A stretch of 64,000 bases of DNA. Origin: Halorubrum tebenquichense DSM 14210 (GTDB lineage Archaea; Halobacteriota; Halobacteria; Halobacteriales; Haloferacaceae). The notes below the pieces were generated by a model that did no database searches, had not been told where the DNA came from, and was given only the letters and a program-made list of their open reading frames with translations. Position 1 is the first letter of the stretch. Every line of letters begins with the position of its first letter. The DNA is taken from assembly GCF_000337415.1 (NCBI RefSeq), contig NZ_AOJD01000061.1, positions 1 through 64,000 on the forward strand, in the 5' to 3' direction. This document shows, piece by piece, positions 35,211 through 42,928 of this stretch. A program made the position numbers and the translations under genes.

Positions 35211-36536
35211 ATGGAACTCCCGGATCCGGACTCGGTCCCGCGGCGCGAGTTCGCGAAGGCCGCCGTCGCGCTCGGCGGCGTCGCGGGCTTGAGCGCCTGC
35301 CTCGGCAGCGACGGCGACGCCGGCGGGGGCGGGAACGGGGACGCGGTCGGCGGCGGCCCGCTCGACGGCGTGCCCGCCGGCGACCCCGGCGAGGCCCCGG
35401 AGCGCCAGCACGCGTGGGACGACGCGCTCGACCGCGACGACGCGGGCAACGTCGTCCCGCCGACCCACCACGTGCTCCGGTACGTCGACGTCGACCGCGG
35501 CGACGCCCCCCGGGCCGACGCCCGGGAGCGGATTGAGGCGGCCTTCACTGACCTCGAACGCGCGTTCGAGCGCTCGGCCGCCGGGCTGCTGTTCACCGTG
35601 GGCTACTCGCCCGCCTACTTCGACCGGCTGCCGGGAACGCTCCCGGAGTCGGTCGATCTCCCGGCCCCGCGACCGCTGACCGGGCTGGAGGACCCGTCGA
35701 TCGACGAGGCGGACGCGCTCGTCCACTTGGCCGCAGACGAGCCGGCGGCGGTCCTCGCGGCCGACGAGGCGCTGTTCGGCGAGGCGACCGCCGCCAACGG
35801 CGTCCCGATGACGGACGCGAGCGACCTGTTCGACCCCGTCGACCGGCGGACCGGATTCATCGGCGCGGGGCTCCCGCGAGAGCACCGCGACGTCGACGGG
35901 ATCCCGGACGACGCGCCGGTCCCGGAGGGAGCGAAGCTGTTCATGGGGTTCGCGAACGGCTTCGCGGCGTCGCAGGCGACCGAGGATCGGGTGACGATCG
36001 AGGCCGGACCGTTCGCCGGCGGGACGACCCAGCAGGTCTCGACGCTGCGGACGCAGCTCGACGCCTGGTGGTCACAGGAGAGCCACGCCCAGCGCGTGGC
36101 GAAGCTCTTCAGCCCGACTCACGCCGACGAGGAGCGCGTCGGCGAGTACGGCGAGCGGCTCGGGAGCGACCCGGGCGTCGCGGACCTCCCGGAAGACGCG
36201 GTCGCGTACGCCCGCGAGGAGGGCGTCGTCGGGCACGCACAGAAGGCGGCACGCGCCCGCGAGGACGGAAAACCGCGGCTACTCAGGCGCGACTTCCCGA
36301 CGACCGACGGCGACCACACGGGGATCCACTTCCTCACGCTCCAGGAGTCGATCGGCGACTTCGTCGCCGTCCGCGACGCGATGACGGGGGCGGACGTCGC
36401 GGACGAGACGGGGGTGGGGAGCCGGATCAACAACGGGATCCTCCAGTACGTGTTCGTCCGGAGCCGCGGGAACTTCCTCGTGCCGCCCCGCGGCCTGCGC
36501 GCGCTCCCCGACCCGGACCCGCGGAGCGAGCCGTGA
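35211..36536 (+). CDS. DyP-type peroxidase/EfeB-like lipoprotein with altered GXXDG motif
   Basis: Tat lipoprotein of 441 aa (twin Arg 11-12, lipobox Cys30). The layout follows DyP/EfeB proteins: TVGYSPAYFDRLPGTLP early, then GFANGFAASQATEDRV where DyPs have a GXXDG motif, GGTTQQVSTLRTQLDAW, the proximal-His candidate H342 (VVGHAQKAARAR), RLLRRDFPTTDGDHTGIHFL and GNFLVPPRGLRALP at the end. The catalytic Asp of GXXDG is Asn249 here (GFANG), so classical peroxidase activity is doubtful. It is the first gene of a run with a P19-like iron protein, comparable to EfeB in bacterial iron uptake. The haem role is inferred from fold-level similarity. Confidence 0.68.
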   Translation: MELPDPDSVPRREFAKAAVALGGVAGLSACLGSDGDAGGGGNGDAVGGGPLDGVPAGDPGEAPERQHAWDDALDRDDAGNVVPPTHHVLRYVDVDRGDAPRADARERIEAAFTDLERAFERSAAGLLFTVGYSPAYFDRLPGTLPESVDLPAPRPLTGLEDPSIDEADALVHLAADEPAAVLAADEALFGEATAANGVPMTDASDLFDPVDRRTGFIGAGLPREHRDVDGIPDDAPVPEGAKLFMGFANGFAASQATEDRVTIEAGPFAGGTTQQVSTLRTQLDAWWSQESHAQRVAKLFSPTHADEERVGEYGERLGSDPGVADLPEDAVAYAREEGVVGHAQKAARAREDGKPRLLRRDFPTTDGDHTGIHFLTLQESIGDFVAVRDAMTGADVADETGVGSRINNGILQYVFVRSRGNFLVPPRGLRALPDPDPRSEP

Positions 36537-36632
36537 CGCGGCGGGGCCGACTCGGGGAGCGGGTTCGGGACCGCAGCCGGACCGACGCGGAGCGGGTCCG
36601 ATGACGCGTTCGGAGCGACGGAGACACGACAG

Positions 36633-38009
36633 ATGACACGCGACACGACACCGACAGACGGGACCGGACCGCAGCGACCGCACAGCCGCCGCCGCGTGCT
36701 CGCCCTCGGCGCGACCGTCGGAGCGGGCGCGCTCGGCGGGTGTTTAACCAACTCCGGGGACGGCAACGCCGGCGGCGGGTCGACGGGCGGGGCCGACAGC
36801 GGCGGGGACGAAGCGACGAACGGGAGCGGGGACGACGCGGGGGACGATGGCGGTGACGGCGGGTCCCCGTCGCTGCCCCGGGTCGAGGACCCGCCGGCGG
36901 CGACGTACGTCCCGACGCACTTCGAGGCGATGCGGCGGTTGGAGCTCGTCGAGGCGGGCGACTACCTCCTCGAACCGATGCTCACGTACCCGCACCGGTT
37001 CTGGAACGTGACCGGCGACCGGGTCGAGGCGGCGGCCCCGACCGACGACCACGACGTCCACCTGATGGTGACGGTCCGCGACGCCGAGACCGGGCGCGTC
37101 CTCCCGGCGGAGACCGGACTGCGAGTGACCGTCGGCCGCGAGGGCGAGTCCGGGACGCCCCACACCCCGTGGCCGATGGTCTCGCAGGAGATGGGGTTCC
37201 ACTTCGGCGACAACATTTCGCTCGGCGGCGACGGCACCTACGAGGCGACGGTCCGGGTGGGAGCCGTCGACGCCCGGAAGACCGGGTCGTTCGCCGGGCG
37301 GTTCGCGGAGCCGGCGACCGGGACGTTCACCTTCGAGTACGATCGGGCGTTCCGCGAGTCGGTGATCGGCGACATCGTGTACGTCCGAGAGGAGTCGGAC
37401 TGGGGCGTCCGCGGCGCGATGGCGAACGGCTCGCTCGGGCGCGGCGGCGGGCGGAGCTACGGCGACGCCGACCGCGAGGGGCCGAACTTCGTCGACGCGC
37501 AGCGACAGGACGTCGACCGCGACCACCGCGGCGAGCCGCGCTGGGAGGCGCGCGTCGACGACCGGCGGTACGGGACCTACTGGCGCGGTCCCGCGGAGGG
37601 CGAACTGCCGCCCGCGGCGCACCTCCCCGGGCGACTCTTGGGCGAACCGGTCGTCGGGGACGCGCTGCTCGCGACTGCCCTACTCCCCGGCGGGTCGCGG
37701 TTCGTCGAGGGCGACGAGCGCTACCTCCTCGTCTCGCCGCGGACGCCGTACAACCGCTCGATGCTCCCGATGGCCGCGCTCGACTACGCCGTGCGCCGCG
37801 ACGGGAGCGCCGTCGCGTCGGGGGCGCTCGACGCCGCGCTCGACGACGCGGTCGGCTACCACTACGGGACCGCGCTCGACGACGTCGAGTCGGGCGACGA
37901 ACTGGCGCTCTCGGTGGCGACCGCCCCGAACGTCTCGCGGCACGCGGGCTACGAGACGGCGCTGTTGGAGACGGGTGGGGTCACGCTGACCGCGGAGGTG
38001 CCGGAATGA
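36633..38009 (+). CDS. Tat lipoprotein with P19/FtrA-like iron-binding domain
   Basis: Secreted lipoprotein of 458 aa: twin-Arg signal (HSRRRVLALGATVGAGALGGC, Cys37), then a Gly/Ser/Asp linker. The N-terminal domain resembles the periplasmic iron protein P19/Tp34 family: TYPHRFWNVTGDRVE, DDHDVHLMVTVRDAETGRVL, then WPMVSQEMGFHFGDNISLGG and GTYEATVRVGAVDARKTGSF. The C-terminal half (from about residue 240) contains VGDALLATALLPGGSRFVEG and two more beta-rich repeats of the same style, perhaps a duplicated domain. It follows the DyP/EfeB-like gene by about 100 bp and overlaps the next gene by 4 bp (ATGA). Ferrous iron handling is inferred. Confidence 0.68.
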   Translation: MTRDTTPTDGTGPQRPHSRRRVLALGATVGAGALGGCLTNSGDGNAGGGSTGGADSGGDEATNGSGDDAGDDGGDGGSPSLPRVEDPPAATYVPTHFEAMRRLELVEAGDYLLEPMLTYPHRFWNVTGDRVEAAAPTDDHDVHLMVTVRDAETGRVLPAETGLRVTVGREGESGTPHTPWPMVSQEMGFHFGDNISLGGDGTYEATVRVGAVDARKTGSFAGRFAEPATGTFTFEYDRAFRESVIGDIVYVREESDWGVRGAMANGSLGRGGGRSYGDADREGPNFVDAQRQDVDRDHRGEPRWEARVDDRRYGTYWRGPAEGELPPAAHLPGRLLGEPVVGDALLATALLPGGSRFVEGDERYLLVSPRTPYNRSMLPMAALDYAVRRDGSAVASGALDAALDDAVGYHYGTALDDVESGDELALSVATAPNVSRHAGYETALLETGGVTLTAEVPE

Positions 38010-38833
38010 GACCGGGCCGGCGGGGCGGCCTGGCCGCGCTCGCCGTCATCGTCGGAGTCGCGCTGCTCGTCGGTGCGGCCGGTGCGCTGGCCGCCCCGGC
38101 GAGCGCCGGTGACACCGCGGGCGCGCTCTCGGTGTCGCCGGAGTCGTTCGACGTCGAGCCCGGCGACACCGTCACCTTCGAGGTGGCGATGGTCAACGAC
38201 GGGGAGCGCGACGACGACGGGGTGTACGGGCTCACGCTCCGGCTCGACTACCCGAGCGAGTACCTGACGGTCACGAAGATCGAGTCGGCGGGCTGGTTCC
38301 GGGAGGCCCCCTCGGGCGACGACCGGTCGCAGTCGGACGCCGAGGTGTCGGAGTCGGTCGAGTACGACGACGAACGCGGGGCCGCGCGGCTGGTCCAGTC
38401 GCTCGACGACCCGACGACGGGCGTCACCGGCGAGGCGGCGGTCGCGACCGTCACCGTCCGCGTGGAGCCGGACGCGGAGCCGGCGGTCGCGGAGGTCGGG
38501 ACCCGCGAGACGAGCACGGACCTCACCAGCCGGCGCGACTACCCGCAGCCGCTGTCGACCCCCTCCGTGACGTTCAACGTCTCCGGCGGCGGCGACGGCG
38601 GGGTCGTCACGCCGGCCTACGACGACGCGGCGTTCTCGGACGCCGGCGACGGGAAGACCGGCGACGGGAAGACCGGCGACGGGAACACGAGCGACACCGC
38701 AGACCCGAACGAGAGCGGGGAAACGAACGCGAGCGACGAGGTCGAGGGTTCAACCGGCGACGAGGCCCCGACACCGGTCGGCGCGGCGGTCCTCGGCGTC
38801 CTCGCGGCCGCACTCCTCCTCGGCAGACGGTGA
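38006..38833 (+). CDS. Secreted cohesin-domain-like protein with C-terminal membrane anchor
   Basis: Protein of 275 aa with an N-terminal signal (GLAALAVIVGVALLVGAAGALA). A cohesin-like beta sandwich follows (SPESFDVEPGDTVTFEVAMV, YGLTLRLDYPSEYLTVTKIE, VTGEAAVATVTVRVEPD). A linker with the tandem GDGKTGDGKTGDGNT leads to a C-terminal hydrophobic helix (PTPVGAAVLGVLAAALLLGRR) that may be an archaeosortase-like or plain anchor. It overlaps both neighbours (ATGA with the P19-like gene, GTGA with the VanZ-like gene), so expression is coupled. Cohesin domains bind dockerins or other surface proteins; the partner here is unknown. Confidence 0.65.
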   Translation: MRPGRRGGLAALAVIVGVALLVGAAGALAAPASAGDTAGALSVSPESFDVEPGDTVTFEVAMVNDGERDDDGVYGLTLRLDYPSEYLTVTKIESAGWFREAPSGDDRSQSDAEVSESVEYDDERGAARLVQSLDDPTTGVTGEAAVATVTVRVEPDAEPAVAEVGTRETSTDLTSRRDYPQPLSTPSVTFNVSGGGDGGVVTPAYDDAAFSDAGDGKTGDGKTGDGNTSDTADPNESGETNASDEVEGSTGDEAPTPVGAAVLGVLAAALLLGRR

Positions 38834-39306
38834 GCAGCGCCGACGCGGGTCGCTCGGCGGACAGGTGGGGCGGCGCGTGGCGGCCGTTCCTCGCGGGGAC
38901 GGCGGTGGTCCTCGTCGCGTCGGTGCTCCCGGTTCCGGACGCGCTCGTCGGCCCCGGTGGCGGTGTTGGCGGCGGGGGCGCGCCGGTCGGCCCCCTCGCG
39001 GCCCTCGGTCCGACCGCCGCGTTCCACCTGATCGGCTACGCCGCGCTGGCCGCGCTGGCGACGCGAGCGACCGGGTTCGGGCGCGGAGACGCCCGCGAGG
39101 ACGGACTTCCGGAGACGGGGGCTGTCGGGGGCGCGGCGCGGGCGGCGAGCGCGTCGACCGCGGTCGGCTTCTGTGTGGAACTGCTCCAAGCGCCGCTGGC
39201 GTGGCGGTCGTTCGCGTGGGTCGACGCCGGGGTCAACGCGGTCGGCGCGGTCGTCGGCGTCATGGTCGTGGCGGCGGTCGCCGTCCTGCGGCGAGCAGCC
39301 GGCTGA
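38830..39306 (+). CDS. VanZ-like membrane protein
   Basis: Integral membrane protein of 158 aa with about four hydrophobic segments: near residues 18-38, 52-76, 88-110 and 128-152. The phrase HLIGYAALAALATRATGF and the helix following SFAWVDAGVNAVGAVVGV recall the VanZ family, whose exact function is unknown. GTG at 38830 overlaps the previous stop (GTGA). Last gene of the four-gene run that starts with the DyP/EfeB-like lipoprotein. Confidence 0.68.
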   Translation: MSSADAGRSADRWGGAWRPFLAGTAVVLVASVLPVPDALVGPGGGVGGGGAPVGPLAALGPTAAFHLIGYAALAALATRATGFGRGDAREDGLPETGAVGGAARAASASTAVGFCVELLQAPLAWRSFAWVDAGVNAVGAVVGVMVVAAVAVLRRAAG

Positions 39307-39387
39307 GCAGGGTCCGAGCCGCTCGTCCAGCCGCCGGCGAGCGGCGATGACGACACCGCTTTACGCGCGCGGCCGCTTCCTTCGGCA

Positions 39388-40482
39388 ATGAGCCAGCCGA
39401 GCCCCGACGCGTACGAGCAGGGGCGCGGGATGGACGCGCACAACGCCGTGATGCGCGACATCCGCGCCGAGCGCTCGGAGACGTACGACCCGACTGAGCC
39501 GACCCGCGTGTGGATCGACGAGGACAACACGCCCGACGGCGTGGTGAATTCTCTCACGATCATCCTCAACACCGGCGGCTGTCGGTGGGCGCGCGCCGGC
39601 GGCTGTACGATGTGCGGGTACGTCGCCGAGTCGGTCGAGGGCGGCAGCGTCGCCCACGAGGACCTCATGACGCAGATCGACGCGTGCCTCGACCACGAGG
39701 CCGAGGAGGCCGACGAGCCGGCCGAGCTGATCAAGATCTACACCTCCGGCTCCTTCCTCGACGAGCGCGAGGTGCCCGCGGAGACGCGGGCGGCCATCGC
39801 CGAGACGTTCGCGGACCGCGACCGCATCGTCGTCGAGTCGCTGCCGGACTTCGTGAGCCGGGAGAAGATCGCCGACTTCGCGGACCACGGCATCGCGACC
39901 GACGTGGCGGTGGGGTTAGAGACCGCGACCGACCGCGTCCGCCACGACTGCGTGAACAAGTACTTCGACTTCGCCGACTTCGAGGACGCCTGCGCGGAGG
40001 CCGCGGACGCGGACGCCGAGTTCGACGCTGACGTGGGGATCAAGGCGTACCTCCTCATGAAGCCCCCCTTCCTCGCGGAGCCGGAGGCGGTCGAGGACAT
40101 GATCGACTCGATCCGGCGCTGCGCCGACGTGGACGGCTGTCACACCGTCTCGATGAACCCGACGAACGTCCAGCGGTACACGATGGTCGACGAGCTGTTC
40201 TTCGAGGGGGGCTACCGCCCGCCGTGGCTCTGGTCGGTCGCGCACGTGCTGGAGGAGACCGCCGACGCCGACGCCATCGTCGTCTCCGATCCGGTCGGGC
40301 ACGGCTCCGACCGCGGCGCGCACAACTGCGGCGAGTGCGACGACCGCGTCCAGACCGCGATCAAAGACTTCGACAAGCGGCAGGACCCGAGCGTCTTCGA
40401 GCAGGTGTCCTGCGACTGCGAGGCGACGTGGGAGTACGTGATGGAGGCGGAGACGAGCTACAACATGCCGCTGGCGCGGTAG
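39388..40482 (+). CDS. raSEA: Archaeosine synthase subunit RaSEA (radical SAM)
   Basis: Radical SAM enzyme of 364 aa that converts the ArcS-generated lysine adduct of preQ0 into archaeosine at position 15 of archaeal tRNA. The cluster motif is atypical, as known for RaSEA: Cys-x7-Cys-x2-Cys in NTGGCRWARAGGCTMCGYV. Further conserved elements include IYTSGSFLDEREVP, VVESLPDFVSREKI, AVGLETATDRVRHDCVNKYF, MNPTNVQRYTMVDELFFEGG and a Cys-rich C-terminus (NCGECDDRVQTAIKDFD, CDCEATW). A TATA-like GCTTTACGCG about 28 bp upstream (39358-39367) supports the start. ArcS is not in this window. Confidence 0.93.
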   Translation: MSQPSPDAYEQGRGMDAHNAVMRDIRAERSETYDPTEPTRVWIDEDNTPDGVVNSLTIILNTGGCRWARAGGCTMCGYVAESVEGGSVAHEDLMTQIDACLDHEAEEADEPAELIKIYTSGSFLDEREVPAETRAAIAETFADRDRIVVESLPDFVSREKIADFADHGIATDVAVGLETATDRVRHDCVNKYFDFADFEDACAEAADADAEFDADVGIKAYLLMKPPFLAEPEAVEDMIDSIRRCADVDGCHTVSMNPTNVQRYTMVDELFFEGGYRPPWLWSVAHVLEETADADAIVVSDPVGHGSDRGAHNCGECDDRVQTAIKDFDKRQDPSVFEQVSCDCEATWEYVMEAETSYNMPLAR

Positions 40483-40688
40483 GGCGCGGAAGATCGGGCG
40501 GAAACGGGGTCGCGGCGGGCGGTCTATTCCGGAACGATAGTGACAGTCCCCGATCAGTATGTTTCCTCGTTTCGAAATGATCGATCCGTTTTGGCTCGAT
40601 TCGTGAAAGAGTTCGGCATGGGAGACCCGACCATGCCGAACGATCAGGTCGAAAAAGACCCTTATAGCTCCGGCTCCTGTGGTGGAAC

Positions 40689-40892
40689 ATGAACGCAGAC
40701 GCCAGCGGTCCCCGGTCCTCCCGCGGGAAGTCGGTCCTCTTCTGTGCGGAGTGTCGCTTCGAGAGCGCCCTGTCGGACGGGTGGCTCGTCGTCAGCGACG
40801 GCGACGAGCGCACCGTCGTCTGTCCCGAGTGCGGCCACGTCGCCGACCACCGCTCCGAGCGGGCAGCGCCGACGCCGCAGCACGCCGACTGA
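40689..40892 (+). CDS. Small zinc-ribbon protein
   Basis: Protein of 67 aa with two CxxC pairs (FCAEC at about residue 18 and CPEC at about 44) forming one zinc ribbon, and a short basic head with an acidic tail. Haloarchaea encode many such micro-proteins; this one is of unknown function. A clear TATA-like CTTATAGC at 40661-40668 lies 27 bp from the ATG, indicating a leaderless message. The 206 bp upstream (40483-40688) contains no gene. Confidence 0.78.
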   Translation: MNADASGPRSSRGKSVLFCAECRFESALSDGWLVVSDGDERTVVCPECGHVADHRSERAAPTPQHAD

Positions 40893-41004
40893 CCGAGCCG
40901 AGCGGTTTCAGGTTTTTCCGTCGTCGACCACGACCCGTCACAGCCCGCGGTCCGTCGGTCGGTTACAGCCCGCGATTCGTCAGACGGTGAGTCACTCCGT
41001 CAGA

Positions 41005-41745
41005 TCAGGGCGCTCGCTCCCGAAGCACCGGGATCGCGTCCAGCCGCTCCCCGCCGAGCGCGTCCCAGTCGACGCCCGACGGGCGGGCGTACGGCGTGTC
41101 GGTGCGGACCGTCCGCTCGGGCGTCACGACGAGGTCGAGGGGAACGTCGTGGGCGTCGGGAGCCGGAAGCTCGGCGGCCGCGCCTGCGGCGGACTCGGGG
41201 CCGTCGAGGACGGAGAGTTCGTGGACGGTCGTCGCGACCGTCGTGTCGGAACTGACCGCGTCGAGCTCGCTGAGGAGCGCCCACTCCAAGTCGCTGTACC
41301 CCTCGCCTTTCCCGATCCGGGCCCCGTCGGTCGTGACGCCGACGGAGCCGGCGACGATCAGGTCGACGTGCGCGACGTCCTCGGGCGCGGTCGGCGTCCC
41401 GTACTCGGAGATCCCCGCGACGGTCGTCGCGTCGTCGATTTCCTCCGGCGGGATCTCCTCGGGGTCGAGCCGGAGGAACGGGTTCGGGTCGCGGAGCCGC
41501 GGCTGCGCCACGTAGACGGTCTTCCCGGCGCGGAGCGCGGCCCGGCGGACCGGGAGCTGCGGCGCGTCGGGGTTGGCCTTCAGCGTCGCCGCCGACTCCC
41601 ACGCCGCGGTCGTCGCGAGCCGCTCCGCCGCGGCGTCGGCCCCGGCGAAGTTGGGGATGCGGTCGTGCGGCGGGAAGGGGAACCGGCCTTGGTCGCCCTC
41701 GTCGAAGGCGTCCCACACCGCCTCGCGGACGGCCTGTTTGTCCAT
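41005..41745 (-). CDS. 5-formyltetrahydrofolate cyclo-ligase family protein
   Basis: ATP-dependent enzyme of folate one-carbon metabolism that recycles 5-formyl-THF, 246 aa. N-terminal helices ([17 protein letters not shown]) are followed by [20 protein letters not shown], then [21 protein letters not shown] and the conserved phosphate-binding run [16 protein letters not shown], ending with [14 protein letters not shown]. Start 41745 removes a long N-terminal frame that overlaps the divergent engB. It is divergent from engB (148 bp between starts). The haloarchaeal version is diverged enough that a related ligase activity cannot be excluded. Confidence 0.82.
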   Translation of the reverse strand: MDKQAVREAVWDAFDEGDQGRFPFPPHDRIPNFAGADAAAERLATTAAWESAATLKANPDAPQLPVRRAALRAGKTVYVAQPRLRDPNPFLRLDPEEIPPEEIDDATTVAGISEYGTPTAPEDVAHVDLIVAGSVGVTTDGARIGKGEGYSDLEWALLSELDAVSSDTTVATTVHELSVLDGPESAAGAAAELPAPDAHDVPLDLVVTPERTVRTDTPYARPSGVDWDALGGERLDAIPVLRERAP

Positions 41746-41893
41746 GCGTCGACCTCGCCGCTCGCGGGCATCAACGTTCCGCCGGCAACGCGTCCGGGTG
41801 AGGTCGACGCGGGCGCGGTGCTCGGTTCGCCCGGGCGGGGTCGGCACGGGCGCGGACGGGCCACTTAACCCGTTCAGGCGCGCACGGTCGGAC

Positions 41894-42514
41894 ATGTTCG
41901 AAGACCGGCCGGGCCGCAACGCCGAGGTCGTCCTCGTGGGACGATCGAACGTCGGCAAGTCCACGCTGATGCGCGAACTGACCGGACACGACTTCTCGAC
42001 CGGCGGCAAGCCGGGCGTCACCCGACAGCCGAACCACTTCGACTGGGCCAGCGAGGGGTTCATGTTCACCGACCTGCCCGGGTTCGGCTTCATGTCCGGC
42101 GTCGAGGACGAACACCGCGAGCAGATCAAGACGGACATCGTCCGCTACTTAGAGGACAACGCCGACTCGATCCTCGCGGGCGTCGTCGTCCTGGACGGGA
42201 AGGCCGCGGTGGACATCATCGACCGCCACCGCGAGCGCGGGAACATCCCCCACGACGTGGAGATGTTCGGCTTCTTGGAGGACGTGGGCGTCGACCCCAT
42301 CGTCGCGGTCAACAAGACCGACAAGATCGACGACCTCGACGAGCGGTTGGACGCGATCTGCGACCGGCTCGGGCTGTACCCGCCGTGGCAGCAGTGGTCC
42401 GACCGAGTGGCCCCGATCTGCGCGAAGCGCGGCGACATCGAGGCGTTAGAGGAGTGCCTGCGGACGCGCTTCCACGACCACAACCGCGACGACCTGCTGA
42501 AGTTCGTCTCATAG
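41894..42514 (+). CDS. engB: GTP-binding protein EngB
   Basis: Small TRAFAC GTPase of 206 aa, probably acting in large-ribosomal-subunit assembly. G1 is GRSNVGKST (about residue 16), G3 is DLPGFG, G4 is NKTD, and the switch I region reads [12 protein letters not shown]. Length is within the EngB range. Start 41894 lies at leaderless distance from a TATA-like CACTTAACCC (41863-41872). The converging gene downstream is the enolase-like protein; the 414 bp between them is filled by the structured repeat element. Confidence 0.93.
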   Translation: MFEDRPGRNAEVVLVGRSNVGKSTLMRELTGHDFSTGGKPGVTRQPNHFDWASEGFMFTDLPGFGFMSGVEDEHREQIKTDIVRYLEDNADSILAGVVVLDGKAAVDIIDRHRERGNIPHDVEMFGFLEDVGVDPIVAVNKTDKIDDLDERLDAICDRLGLYPPWQQWSDRVAPICAKRGDIEALEECLRTRFHDHNRDDLLKFVS

Positions 42515-42587
42515 GGGTCGAGTCGGACCGGAACGAGACCGTCTGATCCTCAGCCACTCGATCGGACGCGGCTACGGTCAACGACAC

Positions 42588-42612
42588 GACCACCGAAGCC
42601 CCGGCCGGGAGG
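42588..42612 (+). repeat. Truncated 5' copy of the structured element head
   Basis: A 25-bp segment (GACCACCGAAG plus the following GCCCCGGCC and GGGAGG) is repeated exactly at 42642-42666, 54 bp further on, where the full element begins. It looks like a partial duplication of the element head. The DNA between the two copies carries the TATA-like GGCTATACGC (42611-42620) used by the full copy. Confidence 0.8.
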
Positions 42613-42620
42613 CTATACGC
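42611..42620 (+). promoter_or_regulatory. TATA-like box upstream of structured element copy A
   Basis: GGCTATACGC is centred about 27 bp upstream of the element head (GACCACCGAAG at 42642). Copy B has CTTATAAG at the corresponding distance. The agreement between unrelated loci supports a promoter. Confidence 0.45.
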
Positions 42621-42641
42621 AGTCACTCTTGTCCCGACAGA

Positions 42642-42882
42642 GACCACCGAAGCCCCGGCCGGGAGGCGGGCGCACGCTCGCTGCGCTCCTCGCTCAGTCG
42701 CTAACGCTCCTTCGCTGTGGTGCTTACGTCGCCTGCGCCCGCCTCCCGGCTGCCCCTTCGAGTCCCGCCCCGCACAGCAACCGCACCTCACGCCCCCCCA
42801 GCCTCGTCGCTCACTCCGTTCGCGACTCCCTCGCGCGTGCTCCTCGCGGCCTGTCGGCCGCTCGCAGGCACGCGCCACCGCA
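42642..42882 (+). repeat. Dispersed structured element, copy A (candidate structured RNA)
   Basis: About 241 bp between the engB and enolase-like stop codons, with no credible ORF. Order: conserved head CCGAAGCCCC (647-656 of the 42 kb block); arm GCCGGGAGGCGGGCGCA (42658-42674); loop starting CGCTCGCTGCG and ending CGTCGCC; perfectly complementary arm (42734-42750, 17 bp); conserved GCCCCTTCGAGTCCC; then GCACCTCACGCC and CCCCAGCCTCGTCGCTC; then an outer stem GCGCGTGC/GCACGCGC (42833-42840, 42868-42875) enclosing GCGGCC-TGTC-GGCCGC. Copy B (62152-62417) and the edge fragment (1-65) share the blocks but have different stem sequences that still pair. A TATA-like box 28 bp before the head suggests transcription as an RNA. 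No family known to me. Confidence 0.75.
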
Positions 42883-42928
42883 GATCGATTTGTGAGCGAT
42901 CACGGACGGAGTGGTCCAGTCGGCGGTC

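Noticed and set aside
42309-42878. Open frames inside the structured repeat
   Set aside because: They read the repeat (for example ARACERPTGREEHARG), are Arg-rich, and differ between the copies; no promoter or family supports them.
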